NCBI RefSeq assembly: GCF_002796605.1
Contig: NZ_CP024923.1
Coordinates: forward strand, 3,913,501 to 3,977,500
Direction of reading: 5' to 3'
Length of the DNA: 64,000 nucleotides
Source: Sphingomonas psychrotolerans
GTDB lineage: Bacteria; Pseudomonadota; Alphaproteobacteria; Sphingomonadales; Sphingomonadaceae
Shown: positions 46,165 to 56,271 of the stretch, piece by piece
Layout: the number at the start of each line of letters is the position of its first letter
Position numbering within the stretch: the stretch's first letter is position 1
The notes under the pieces: generated by a model
What the model was told of the DNA's origin: nothing
What the model saw: only the letters and a program-made list of their open reading frames with translations
Databases searched by the model: none
Position numbers and translations under genes: made by a program

Positions 46165-46318
46165 CAAGGCTTCCCCGAAGAGCGCGCCGACCGGCCCGGC
46201 GCAGTTGGAAAGCCCAATCTGTCGCGCTTTCCCGGCGCAGGGAAGCGCTTTGTGGGTCTGGGAAGTCAACTCCCTTGGCCTGCTCTCTGGAGGCCGGGAG
46301 GAAGGAGCGCGTCTGTCG

Positions 46319-46353
46319 AAAAAAAGCAAAAGGGCCGGGTTTCCCCGGCCCTT
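46319..46353 (-). terminator. groESL Rho-independent terminator
   Basis: Minus-strand stem AAGGGCCGGG-GAAA-CCCGGCCCTT followed by TTGCTTTTTTTC, 25 bases past the groEL stop. Canonical in stem, tetraloop and T-run. Confidence 0.95.
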
Positions 46354-46378
46354 CGCATGTTCAGTGAAGCGAAGGACT

Positions 46379-48124
<1,746 letters not shown>

Positions 48125-48130
48125 GGAAAA

Positions 48131-48418
48131 TCAGCCCAGGATTCCGAGGATGTCGGATTCCTTCATGATGAGGAGATCCTCACCATTGACCTTGACCTCG
48201 GTGCCCGACCATTTGCCGAACAGGATGCGGTCGCCGGCCTTGACGTCGAGCGGGGTCACCTTGCCGTCTTCGGCCTTGGTGCCGGTGCCGACGGAGACGA
48301 CTTCGCCTTCCTGCGGCTTTTCCTTGGCGGTGTCGGGAATGATGATCCCGCCGGCGGTCTTCTCTTCGGCTTCGACACGACGGACGAGCACGCGGTCATG
48401 CAACGGACGAAAGCTCAT
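48131..48418 (-). CDS. groS: Co-chaperonin GroES (Cpn10)
   Basis: 95 residues, the lid of the GroEL chamber. Typical start [21 protein letters not shown], the mobile loop [20 protein letters not shown], and [16 protein letters not shown]. First gene of the operon, with the CIRCE element 35 bases before the ATG. Confidence 0.98.
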   Translation of the reverse strand: MSFRPLHDRVLVRRVEAEEKTAGGIIIPDTAKEKPQEGEVVSVGTGTKAEDGKVTPLDVKAGDRILFGKWSGTEVKVNGEDLLIMKESDILGILG

Positions 48419-48452
48419 TGCGCTGCGATCCTCTAACTAGATTGAACGGGGT

Positions 48453-48479
48453 TTAGCACTCAGCTTGCCCGAGTGCTAA
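48453..48479 (-). promoter_or_regulatory. CIRCE element (HrcA operator) of groESL
   Basis: Perfect consensus TTAGCACTC-N9-GAGTGCTAA. HrcA binds this in the absence of heat stress; the gene for HrcA is not in the window. Confidence 0.97.
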
Positions 48480-48486
48480 CACGGTT

Positions 48487-48516
48487 GGATATGCGTAGCC
48501 GGAAGGGATTCGTCAA
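48487..48516 (-). promoter_or_regulatory. groESL promoter
   Basis: On the minus strand TTGACG (48511-48516), an 18-base spacer, then ATATCC (48487-48492), immediately upstream of CIRCE. Housekeeping-sigma type; this places CIRCE at the transcription start, as in other HrcA-controlled operons. Confidence 0.6.
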
Positions 48517-48645
48517 CGGGGTTGCGGCGGAATCTTTGACGAGCCGGTCCAACCGATCTCGTGCTCGGACGCAGGCCGGAGCGCTGGGTGTGCTAGAACA
48601 TCGCTTTCGCCATCGCTCCGGCCGTCGCCGCAGCACGGGAGTGGC

Positions 48646-49110
48646 TTAGCGGCGCGTGGCGAGCAGGCGCTGGATCGCGGCGGCGACGCTGGGGAAGGTC
48701 TCGTTGATGTCGCTCGACACCTTGTCGCGCAGCACCGGCCCGGAGCCGTCGAGGTTTACCGTGAACAGGTCGATGTCGGTTTCGCCGAGCACCAGATACG
48801 CGTCATGGCCGGGGCCTTCGCGCCAGAGCTTGTTGGCGGCGACGAGGCCTTGCCAGAAGCCGCCGGGGCCGGGCGTCGCCGCGCTCTGCCAGCTGCCGTA
48901 GAGGACGAGGCCGTCGAAATCGACGCCGTCCGAGCGGCGCAGCAATGCGGCATAATCGTCGGGCAAGGTCGCGCTGAATTCGCGCTTCAGCGCCGCCCGC
49001 AACGCCGCGATCCTCGTTTCGTCGGCGCCCGCCTGGACGATCTCGCCTACCGCCACCTGCGCGTCGCGCGCCGCCACTATCACTGCATCCATGCCATCAT
49101 CTCCGGCCAT
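48646..49110 (-). CDS. SMI1/KNR4-family putative immunity protein
   Basis: 154 residues. SUKH/SMI1-KNR4 pattern: LRAALKREFSATLPDDYAALLRRSDGVDFDGLVLYGS, then LVLGETDIDLFTVNLDG and FPSVAAAIQRLL. SUKH proteins are the commonest antidotes of bacterial polymorphic toxins, and this gene follows the HNH toxin gene by 26 bases on the same strand. Start is ATG at 49110 or 49092. The neutralising role is inferred from family and neighbour. Confidence 0.8.
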   Translation of the reverse strand: MAGDDGMDAVIVAARDAQVAVGEIVQAGADETRIAALRAALKREFSATLPDDYAALLRRSDGVDFDGLVLYGSWQSAATPGPGGFWQGLVAANKLWREGPGHDAYLVLGETDIDLFTVNLDGSGPVLRDKVSSDINETFPSVAAAIQRLLATRR

Positions 49111-49136
49111 CAGCGTTCAGCTTCCCGTGCGATCCC

Positions 49137-50327
49137 CTATGGCGTCGGAGGATAGACGAAGCCGCGCGGGATCGGGAAGTCTATCTGGCGGCTCTGTCCG
49201 ACAGCGAGATCGCCGACCAAGGTTCGCTGGGCGTTGGTGAGCGCGAGATGGTGCGGATCGTTGTTGATCAGCACGAGATTGTCGAAACTGTTGGTGCCGC
49301 CGTCGTCGATCGGCAATTTGTGGTGAACCTGCCAGCCCTGCGGCACGCGGCCCGAAGCGATCCGGTCGATCGCGGCCTGATCGAGCCCGGCGCGACGCAG
49401 CGCATCGACCTTGGCCGGATCGCTCGCCAGATCGCGCAGGAAATCGCCGCGCACAGTGGAGTCGAAGTCGCGGCGGAGCGCAGCGTATTCGACGCGGTCG
49501 CGCTTGACGTAATTGACCGAGACCGAGTCGACGCCGCGAAGCTCGACGGTCTGCCCGCGTACCGTGCCCTGATAGACGCCCTCGTCGGCCTGGCGCGTGC
49601 CGGCGCCGAAGAATTCGTCGAGCTGGCTCTTCATGCGCTGGATCGCGTCGCGCGCGCTGGCAGGGAGCGCGTCGATCGCACCCTGCGGGATCGCGTCGAC
49701 CGCATTCTTGACCTGACGCAGCGCCGGCTCGAGCGCGCCGCGCAACGCCGGATTGGCGACGACGGCGGCAACCGAGTCGCTGACGGTTTGCGCCCATTTG
49801 CCGACCTTGCCGGCCTTGGCCGCGTCGCCGAGATAGGGGATGATCCCGGCGGCGGAGAGGACGCCGTTGAGCGCGTGACCGCCGGCATCGCCGAAATCGC
49901 CCGAGAAGAGCGAACCGATCGCGCGACCGGCCGAAATGACCGTGTTGCTACCGTCCGAGATCGGCGTCGGCTCGATGATCCCGGTGATGTCGAGCGCGAG
50001 CTGAGTGAGGTCGAGGCCGAGCTGCACCGGATCGGGACCGGGGTCGTTCGCTGGAGTCGGCGGTGTGGCGGTGTCGCCCTCGAGCGCGCGGGCGAGTTCG
50101 CCGCGTTCGACCGGAGTGAGGTTGCGGTCGATCTCGGCCTCCACCCAGCCGGCGGATTGGGGATTTTCCTGTCGTACGCGCTCGACGCTGGCGGCGAGGC
50201 CCTGCACGTCGACGCCGCCGCCGGGCAGGCGGTTCGCGCTGATCGCGAGTTGCGCCTGCGTCGCGAGCTGCGGCGAAGGCGGGCCGATCGGATTGTCGGC
50301 ACCGGTGGAGCGGGCGGGATCGACCAT
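49137..50327 (-). CDS. Polymorphic toxin with C-terminal HNH nuclease domain
   Basis: 396 residues. The N-terminal part (about 1-100) is Pro/Asp-rich with a helical VERVRQENPQSAGWVEAEIDRNLTPVERGELARAL segment. A pre-toxin-like hydrophobic segment follows (about 130-180, ISAGRAIGSLFSGDFGDAGG and AGIIPYLGDAAKAGKVGKWA). The C-terminus is an HNH nuclease: His335-His336 in GWQVHHKLPIDDGG, Asn350 in FDNLVLI and His359-His360. No signal peptide, so delivery by a secretion system or lysis must be supplied elsewhere. GGAGG before the ATG at 50325-50327 fixes the start; a longer frame to 50600 is rejected. Confidence 0.85.
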   Translation of the reverse strand: MVDPARSTGADNPIGPPSPQLATQAQLAISANRLPGGGVDVQGLAASVERVRQENPQSAGWVEAEIDRNLTPVERGELARALEGDTATPPTPANDPGPDPVQLGLDLTQLALDITGIIEPTPISDGSNTVISAGRAIGSLFSGDFGDAGGHALNGVLSAAGIIPYLGDAAKAGKVGKWAQTVSDSVAAVVANPALRGALEPALRQVKNAVDAIPQGAIDALPASARDAIQRMKSQLDEFFGAGTRQADEGVYQGTVRGQTVELRGVDSVSVNYVKRDRVEYAALRRDFDSTVRGDFLRDLASDPAKVDALRRAGLDQAAIDRIASGRVPQGWQVHHKLPIDDGGTNSFDNLVLINNDPHHLALTNAQRTLVGDLAVGQSRQIDFPIPRGFVYPPTP

Positions 50328-50451
50328 GTGGGCCTCCGTGGCGTGCGTTCGATGTATTAGCTCACACCCGCGCCGGTCGCTGTAATCGATTCGCTTATCG
50401 CCGCTGGAAGGCGTACAATTGCGCTTGCCGGGGACATCGAAGGAGCGCGTC

Positions 50452-51243
50452 ATGACTGTCGCTCGTATCGACGCTGTCGGGCGCCCCGCAGAGGCGTTCG
50501 AAGTCCGCACCGTCACTGCCGCAGACCTGCGCGATTCGCTGCGCCAGGGCTGGGCAGACTTTCTCGCACATCGCGGCGACCTGCTGTTCATCGGGATCAT
50601 CTATCCGTTGGTGGGCTTTGCGGCGGCGGCGATCGCGCTGCAGGATTCGCTGATCCCGCTGTTCTTTCCGATCGCCGCGGGTGTCGGGCTGATGGGTCCG
50701 GCGGCGGCGGGCGGCTTCTACGAATTGGCGCGGCGGCGCGAGGCCGGACTGGAGTCCGACTGGTCGCACTTCCTCGATGTCGTCCGGCGGCCTTCGTTCG
50801 ACGCGTTTCTCGCGGTGGCGGCGCTGTTGCTGATGTTGTTCTTCGCATGGCTGGCGGTCGCTGCCGGACTGTATGTCACGCTGATGGGGGTCGGCGCGCC
50901 CGAGAGCGCCGCGGCTTTTGCGACGCGGCTGTTCACTACGCCGGAGGGATGGGCGCTGATCGTGCTCGGCAATCTGGCGGGGCTCTGCTTCTCCGCGGCG
51001 GTGTTGACGATGAGCGTGGTGGCGATGCCGATGCTGGTCGACAAGGATGTCGACGCGCGCACCGCGATCCACATCTCGCGGATGGCGGTGATGGCCAACA
51101 AGGGCATGATGTCACGCTGGGGCGTGATCGTCGCGGCTTTGCTGGTGGCGGGATCGATTCCCTTCTTCGTCGGGTTGGCGGTGGTGCTGCCGGTGCTCGG
51201 CTATGCGACCTGGCACCTCTACACGCGATTGGTGGCGCGCTGA
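50452..51243 (+). CDS. DUF2189-family membrane protein
   Basis: 263 residues with about six transmembrane helices. It has the DUF2189 start VRTVTAADLRDSLRQGWADFLAHRGDLLFIGIIYPLVG, the central GVGLMGPAAAGGFYELARRREAG and the end AVVLPVLGYATWHLYTRLVAR. Function unknown; sometimes called a cytochrome c oxidase subunit I-like integral protein in annotation, without evidence. AAGGAG precedes the ATG at 50452. Divergent from the HNH toxin gene. Confidence 0.85.
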   Translation: MTVARIDAVGRPAEAFEVRTVTAADLRDSLRQGWADFLAHRGDLLFIGIIYPLVGFAAAAIALQDSLIPLFFPIAAGVGLMGPAAAGGFYELARRREAGLESDWSHFLDVVRRPSFDAFLAVAALLLMLFFAWLAVAAGLYVTLMGVGAPESAAAFATRLFTTPEGWALIVLGNLAGLCFSAAVLTMSVVAMPMLVDKDVDARTAIHISRMAVMANKGMMSRWGVIVAALLVAGSIPFFVGLAVVLPVLGYATWHLYTRLVAR

Positions 51244-51344
51244 TCGCCGCTCGGGCGCCATCTGTATTGCAGAAATAACACACGGCCGTTTACTCGCCTT
51301 GCGCCATCCGGTAGCAGAAGGGAGCAATCGAGGAGCGGTGCCAA

Positions 51345-53243
51345 GTGAGACTGGTTCGGGGCGCGTGGAAAATTCTGGTCGGGATCAAGGACTTCCTTGT
51401 CCTTGCCCTGATGCTGCTATTCTTTGCCGGGTTGTTCGCAGCGCTCTCGTACAAGCCCAACAAGGCGGCGGTGACTGACGGCGCGCTCGTCGTCGCGCTC
51501 GACGGGACGCTAGTCGAGCAGCCTGAGGAAGCCGATCCCTTCGCCAATCTGGGCGGCGGCGAGACGATGAAGCAGCATCGCCTGCGCGACGTGCTGCGTG
51601 CGCTCGAGACCGCGCGGACCGACGGGCGGGTCAAGGCCGTGGTGCTCGATCTCGACCGCTTCATGGGCGGCTATCCCGCGGCGGTCACCGAAGTGGCGGA
51701 TGCGATCGGCCAGGTGCGCGCGAGCGGCAAGAAAGTGCTCGCTTACGCGACCGGCTATACCGACGACGGCTATGCGCTCGCGGCCAATGCCAGCGAGATC
51801 TGGGTCAATCCGCTGGGCGGCACATTGATCGCCGGGCCGGGTGGCACCCAGCTTTATTACAAAGGGCTGATGGACAAGCTCGGCGTCAATGCGCACGTCT
51901 ACAAGGTCGGCAAGTTCAAATCGGCGGTCGAGCCCTATATCCGCGCCGACATGTCGCCCGAGGCGCGCGCCGCCAATGACGCGCTGTACGGCGCGCTGTT
52001 CGCCCAGTGGCGCGAAGGTGTCGCCAAGGCGCGGCCGAAGGCGCGGATCGCCGATTATTTGGCCCAGCCCGACGTGGTGGTGGCGGGGTCGCGCGGCGAT
52101 ATCGCGGCGTCGAACCTCGCTTACGGTCTGGTCGACAAGGTCGGCGACCGGCTGGCGTTCGGCAAGCGCGTCGCCGAGATCGCCGGCGCGCCGGCGGGCA
52201 AGCCGGCGGGGAGCTTCAAGACGATCAAGCTGGCCGACTGGGTGGTCGCCAATCCGGCCCCGACCGGGGGCGACGCGATTGGAGTGATCACCGTCGCCGG
52301 CGAGATCGTCGACGGCAAGGCCGGGCCGGGTCATGCCGGTGGCGAAAGCGTGAGTTCGCTGCTGCTCAGGGGGCTCGCCGAGAAGAAATTGAAGGCGCTG
52401 GTGGTGCGGATCGATTCGCCGGGCGGATCGGCGATGGCCTCCGAGCAGATCCGCCAGGCCGTGCTGCAGGCCAAGGCGCAGGGCCTGCCGGTGGTGGTCT
52501 CGATGGGCAGCCTGGCCGCGAGCGGTGGCTATTGGGTGGCGACTGCGGGCGACGCGATCTTCGCCGAGCCCTCGACGATCACCGGATCGATCGGGATATT
52601 CGGGGTGCTGCCATCGTTCGAGAACAGCCTCGCCAAGATCGGCGTGACGACCGACGGGGTGCGGACCACGCCACTCTCCGGGCAGCCCGATTTGATGGGC
52701 GGGATCAACCCGGTCACCGATCGCATCCTGCAGGCGGCGATCGAGGCCGGATACGGGCGCTTCGTCAACCTCGTCGCCCAGTCGCGTAAATTGACGCCGC
52801 AGCGGGTCGACGAGATCGGGCAGGGTCGGGTGTGGATCGGGGGAGTGGCGCACCAATTGAAGCTGGTCGACCGCTTCGGCGGGATCGACGATGCGATCGC
52901 TGAGGCGGCGCGGCGCGCCAAGCTCGACCCGGCCAAGGTCCATGCGGTGTATCTCGAAAAGGGGCCGAGCGCGTGGATGCAGTTCGCCGCGTCGGTGATC
53001 GGCGGCGGCGACAAGGATGAGGACGAGGATTGGGCCGACCAACCCGCCGGTGCCGACCTTTATGGGCGGATTGCGCTGGAGCGGCGCGCATTGCTCGGCC
53101 AGGCGCTGGGCGATGCGCGGCGCTTGGCGCTGGGCGGATCGGTGCAGATGCGCTGCCTCGAATGCATGGGGATGGGACCGGCGATGATGCGCGCCGACGA
53201 CAAGAGCCTGCTCGACCTGCTGATCGCGAGGATCGGCCTGTGA
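51345..53243 (+). CDS. sppA: Signal peptide peptidase SppA, long (67K) type
   Basis: 632 residues, an inner-membrane serine protease that degrades cleaved signal peptides. One N-terminal helix (about 16-35) anchors two tandem ClpP-fold domains. The catalytic Lys192 is in VYKVGKFKSAVEP in the first domain, and the nucleophile Ser393 is in MGSLAASGGYW in the second, as in E. coli SppA. Start GTG at 51345 with GAGGAG ahead. A C-terminal extension after about 560 is acidic, then carries CLECMGMGP; its role is unclear. The TGA overlaps the next GTG. Confidence 0.95.
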   Translation: MRLVRGAWKILVGIKDFLVLALMLLFFAGLFAALSYKPNKAAVTDGALVVALDGTLVEQPEEADPFANLGGGETMKQHRLRDVLRALETARTDGRVKAVVLDLDRFMGGYPAAVTEVADAIGQVRASGKKVLAYATGYTDDGYALAANASEIWVNPLGGTLIAGPGGTQLYYKGLMDKLGVNAHVYKVGKFKSAVEPYIRADMSPEARAANDALYGALFAQWREGVAKARPKARIADYLAQPDVVVAGSRGDIAASNLAYGLVDKVGDRLAFGKRVAEIAGAPAGKPAGSFKTIKLADWVVANPAPTGGDAIGVITVAGEIVDGKAGPGHAGGESVSSLLLRGLAEKKLKALVVRIDSPGGSAMASEQIRQAVLQAKAQGLPVVVSMGSLAASGGYWVATAGDAIFAEPSTITGSIGIFGVLPSFENSLAKIGVTTDGVRTTPLSGQPDLMGGINPVTDRILQAAIEAGYGRFVNLVAQSRKLTPQRVDEIGQGRVWIGGVAHQLKLVDRFGGIDDAIAEAARRAKLDPAKVHAVYLEKGPSAWMQFAASVIGGGDKDEDEDWADQPAGADLYGRIALERRALLGQALGDARRLALGGSVQMRCLECMGMGPAMMRADDKSLLDLLIARIGL

Positions 53244-53800
53244 TCGCGATTCGGCCGGCGACGCCGGAGGATGCAGCCTCGATCGCGGCGATTTATGCGC
53301 CGCACGTGCTGACCGGCACCGCCTCGTTCGAGATCGAGCCGCCCGATGCACGCGCGATGCGCACGCGGATGGCCGCCAGCGACGGGCTCTATCCGTGGAT
53401 GGTCGCCACCACCGGCGATCCCGATGGCGGGGTGATCGGCTATGCCTTTGCCGGCAAGTTCCGCGACCGGCCGGCCTATCGCTACGTCTGCGAGACTTCG
53501 ATCTACCTGACCGACGCATCGAGCGGCTCGGGCGTGGGGCGGCTGCTCTACGAGGCGCTGATCGACACGCTGCGCGCGCAGGGCTTCGTCCATGCCATCG
53601 GCGCGATCACCCTTCCCAACGACCGCTCGATCCGGCTGCACGAGGCGACCGGGTTCCGCCGCGCCGGTGTCTATCGCGAGGTCGGCTTCAAGCACGGCCA
53701 GTGGATCGACGTCGGCTTCTGGCAATGCGAGCTCAACGCGCCGGTCGTGCCACCGGTGGAGCCGAAGAAGTTCAGCGATGTCGGGGTGGTGCGGGGCTAA
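53240..53800 (+). CDS. GNAT N-acetyltransferase, phosphinothricin/methionine-sulfone acetyltransferase type
   Basis: 186 residues. Starts VIAIRPATPEDAASIAAIYAPHVLTGTASFE, the signature of the Pat/MnaT subgroup, with the acetyl-CoA loop SGSGVGRLLYEALI and GAITLPNDRSIRLHEATGFRRAGVYREVGFKHGQWIDVGFWQ. Likely acetylates methionine sulfone/sulfoximine-like amino acids. GTG start overlaps the sppA stop (GTGA). Its 3' end overlaps the convergent gene at 53772 by 29 bases. Confidence 0.88.
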   Translation: MIAIRPATPEDAASIAAIYAPHVLTGTASFEIEPPDARAMRTRMAASDGLYPWMVATTGDPDGGVIGYAFAGKFRDRPAYRYVCETSIYLTDASSGSGVGRLLYEALIDTLRAQGFVHAIGAITLPNDRSIRLHEATGFRRAGVYREVGFKHGQWIDVGFWQCELNAPVVPPVEPKKFSDVGVVRG

Positions 53801-54362
53801 CGCCGCGTCGAGGCGCGTCAAACCAGGCGGCGATTCGTTTCGTAGCCCCCTTCAATGCCTCTTCGAAGTTGCACGCCGGGCGCTCTGCAGGGTCGCCGAA
53901 AAGATCGAGGTGGAGTGGATGCTCGGCCAGATGGGCGTCGAACAGCGGAACGCGCATGCAGAGATGCGTGATGTCGGTGTACCAGGCTGCGATCACCGAC
54001 AGAAAGAGATCGTCCACGAAGACCGTTGCCGAGCCAAACAGGCGTTCGTCGCAAATTAGCGTAGCGATCTCGGGCGTCAGATCGCACACATGAAATCGCC
54101 CGGTCACGCCGTCGCCAGGATAATCTAGGAAGAAGCCCCTGGTAGCGCCGCCGCTTTGCAACGTCCCGAAAAGTTCTGGAGCATTCTCCGAAAGATCCCA
54201 CTCGATCAGCGGCAGCACCTGCAGGGGATAGCGAGCGAGCACGCTCCGCTGCACGTCGATTCTCCCGGGACCATCCGCGACAAGCCCCGAAGCAAACGCC
54301 GCGATAGCCGGTTCTTCTCGAATGTCGCCGCTGCGGAAATGCCGTTCGTGGAAATCCCACAT
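53772..54362 (-). CDS. Hypothetical cytosolic protein
   Basis: 196 residues, acidic, without signal peptide or membrane helices. Notable stretches: LARYPLQVLPLIEWDLSENA, GRFHVCDLTPEIATLICDE, VIAAWYTDITHLCMRVPLFDAHL. I recognise no domain. It sits one base from the TRIC-channel stop upstream on the same strand and overlaps the acetyltransferase on the other strand. Its last 25 residues, in the overlap, are basic and Pro-rich and probably disordered. Confidence 0.6.
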   Translation of the reverse strand: MWDFHERHFRSGDIREEPAIAAFASGLVADGPGRIDVQRSVLARYPLQVLPLIEWDLSENAPELFGTLQSGGATRGFFLDYPGDGVTGRFHVCDLTPEIATLICDERLFGSATVFVDDLFLSVIAAWYTDITHLCMRVPLFDAHLAEHPLHLDLFGDPAERPACNFEEALKGATKRIAAWFDAPRRGVSPAPPRHR

Positions 54363-54363
54363 T

Positions 54364-54996
54364 CTACCGCCCTCCCCGATAGGCGGGCAGATGCAGCTTC
54401 CAGACGATCGCGGCGGCGCGCAGTGCGAAGCCGGCGGCCGCGGCGATCAGCCCGGCGGCCAGCGGCGTGAGGCCGGCGAGGCTGAGCGCGACATAGACCG
54501 ACGAGGCGAGCGCGGCGGCGGTGACGTAGAGTTCGGGGCGCATCAGGATCGAAGGCTCGCCGACCAGCACGTCGCGGATGATCCCGCCGAGGCACGCGGT
54601 CATCACGCCCATCAAGGCGGCCGGAACCGGCGGGATGCCGTAGCCGAGCGACTTGGCGGCGCCGAACGCGGCATAAGCGGCGAGGCCGAGGGCATCGAGC
54701 CAGTCGAAGGTGCGGGCGCTCCACCAGCGCTGCGGGGTGAACCAGATCGCCGCGGCGACCGCGAGGATCAGCACCGCGAACGTCGCGTCATGGACCCAGA
54801 AGACCGGCGCGCCGATCAGCAAGTCGCGCACGGTGCCGCCGCCGACGCCGGTGATCAGCGCGAAGAACACCACGGTGACGAAGGTCTGGGCGCGGCGCGT
54901 GGCCGAGAGTGCGCCGGTCGCGGCGAACACGGCGATGCCGAATAGATCGAGCACGGGAAGGATGGGGCCGATCTGGGCAGCGACCTGAGCTTGCAT
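54364..54996 (-). CDS. TRIC-type cation channel family protein (UPF0126/YadS)
   Basis: 210 residues with seven helices made of two tandem glycine-rich repeats: VLDLFGIAVFAATGALSATRR with GVGGGTVRDLLIG, and WLDALGLAAYAAFGAAKSLGYG with CLGGIIRDVLVGEPS. The repeat duplication and GGGT-RD/GG-RD motifs are the UPF0126 signature; archaeal and bacterial members form trimeric potassium/cation channels. The frame is open much further upstream, but the protein starts at the ATG at 54994-54996. Divergent from the YoaK-like gene. Confidence 0.9.
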   Translation of the reverse strand: MQAQVAAQIGPILPVLDLFGIAVFAATGALSATRRAQTFVTVVFFALITGVGGGTVRDLLIGAPVFWVHDATFAVLILAVAAAIWFTPQRWWSARTFDWLDALGLAAYAAFGAAKSLGYGIPPVPAALMGVMTACLGGIIRDVLVGEPSILMRPELYVTAAALASSVYVALSLAGLTPLAAGLIAAAAGFALRAAAIVWKLHLPAYRGGR

Positions 54997-55074
54997 GACG
55001 GCATTGTCCCCTGTCGGCGCGGAGAGGTCAAACGTGGGGTGGCGGCATCCGATGTGCTGCGGCATTAAGGCTGC

Positions 55075-55740
55075 ATGGAACGGACTGAATCGCCGTTGAT
55101 CGCCGTCGCCGTCTGCCTCGCCGCGCTCGCGGGGTTCGTCGATGCGCTCGCCTTCACCAGCCTTGGCGGTTTCTTCGCCTCGTTCATGAGCGGCAATTCG
55201 ACGCGGCTGGGAGTCGGGCTGGGCCAGGGGATCGGCAGCGACGCGGCAGTGGCGGGCGGGCTGATCCTGAGCTTCGTGGGTGGAGTGATCGTGTCGAGCG
55301 TGCTCGTCCGCGCAGCGGGCGCGCGGCACAAGACCGCAGTGATGGCGACGGTGACGGGCTTGCTGACACTGGCGGCGATCGTCGCGGCGGTGGCGCCGGG
55401 GCCGCCGGTGCTCGTCCTGCTCGCCGCGGCGATGGGCACCGAAAATGGGGTGTTCAATCGCGACGGCGAAGTGACGATCGGGCTGACCTATATGACCGGA
55501 TCGCTGGTGCGGATCGGGCAGAAGCTCGCCGGTGCGCTGATGGGCGACCGCGATCGCTGGGGCTGGGTGCCGTATCTGGCGCTGTGGCTGGGATTTCTCG
55601 CCGGGGTGGTCTCGGGCGCGGCGAGCCAGCTGCGCTGGGGGTGGGAGGCGCTGTGGCTGGCGGCGCTGATCGCGGCGGCGCTGACCGTCGCGATTGCGCG
55701 CGTGGCCGACCGACGCGTGCTACCAGCCGAAGCGGTCTAG
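55075..55740 (+). CDS. DUF1275/YoaK-family membrane protein
   Basis: 221 residues with about six helices. YoaK signature: AALAGFVDALAFTSLGGFFASFMSGNSTRLG near the start and MGTENGVFNRDGEVTIGLTYMTGSLVRIGQKLA in the middle. Thought to be a small-molecule transporter, but the substrate is unknown. AAGG precedes the ATG. The end overlaps the convergent DUF2314 gene by 21 bases. Confidence 0.88.
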   Translation: MERTESPLIAVAVCLAALAGFVDALAFTSLGGFFASFMSGNSTRLGVGLGQGIGSDAAVAGGLILSFVGGVIVSSVLVRAAGARHKTAVMATVTGLLTLAAIVAAVAPGPPVLVLLAAAMGTENGVFNRDGEVTIGLTYMTGSLVRIGQKLAGALMGDRDRWGWVPYLALWLGFLAGVVSGAASQLRWGWEALWLAALIAAALTVAIARVADRRVLPAEAV

Positions 55741-56271
55741 CATCGCCCGCGCTTCGGCAGCAGGCATTCGCGCGATCAGCACCCGCATCGTCGCCCCGCC
55801 GATCAGCGTGCCTGCGTGCCACCACGCCCAGTCCACCACCTGATTGTCGCGGACGCTGACTTGCTGGCCCTGCGTGAAACCGGGTGAGTGTGGCGGGTTG
55901 AGCAGGCGCGCGATCGTCACGTCGCCCTTGTGCGAAATCACTTCGGCCCAGATGAATTCGGAAGGCGCGCCGGGAAGCAGATCATATTTGATCATGAACC
56001 CGCCCTCGTCGGGGCCGGGTGCAGTGGCGTGACCGAAGAAGACGGGGAGGCCGGCGCGCGCCTTCTTCATCGCCGCCGCCATCTCCGGATCGCCGGCAGG
56101 GACGGCGATCGTTGCGTCCTGGGCGCGCGCCGATGCCGACGGGGCGAGCAGAGACAGGGCGATAGCGACACGGCAAAGCCGCGTCGTCGGTCGGCGCTTT
56201 GGCGCCGCCGGCCGGCCGGGCCTGGGGCGCTCGCGATTAGCTCCGCTAATCCCGTCGCCGGCCCGGCGCAT
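55720..56271 (-). CDS. Secreted DUF2314 protein coupled to lpd
   Basis: 183 residues. A basic leader of about 27 residues is followed by a hydrophobic signal ending SARAQ at about 50, then the DUF2314 domain: FMIKYDLLPGAPSEFIWAEVISHKGDVTIARLLNPP, FTQGQQVSVRDNQVVDWAWWHAGTLIGGATMRVLIARM. A downstream start may be the real one, since the leader is long. The ATG at 56269-56271 overlaps the lpd stop as ATGA, so it is co-translated with dihydrolipoyl dehydrogenase, an odd partner for a periplasmic protein. Function unknown. Confidence 0.75.
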   Translation of the reverse strand: MRRAGDGISGANRERPRPGRPAAPKRRPTTRLCRVAIALSLLAPSASARAQDATIAVPAGDPEMAAAMKKARAGLPVFFGHATAPGPDEGGFMIKYDLLPGAPSEFIWAEVISHKGDVTIARLLNPPHSPGFTQGQQVSVRDNQVVDWAWWHAGTLIGGATMRVLIARMPAAEARAMLDRFGW

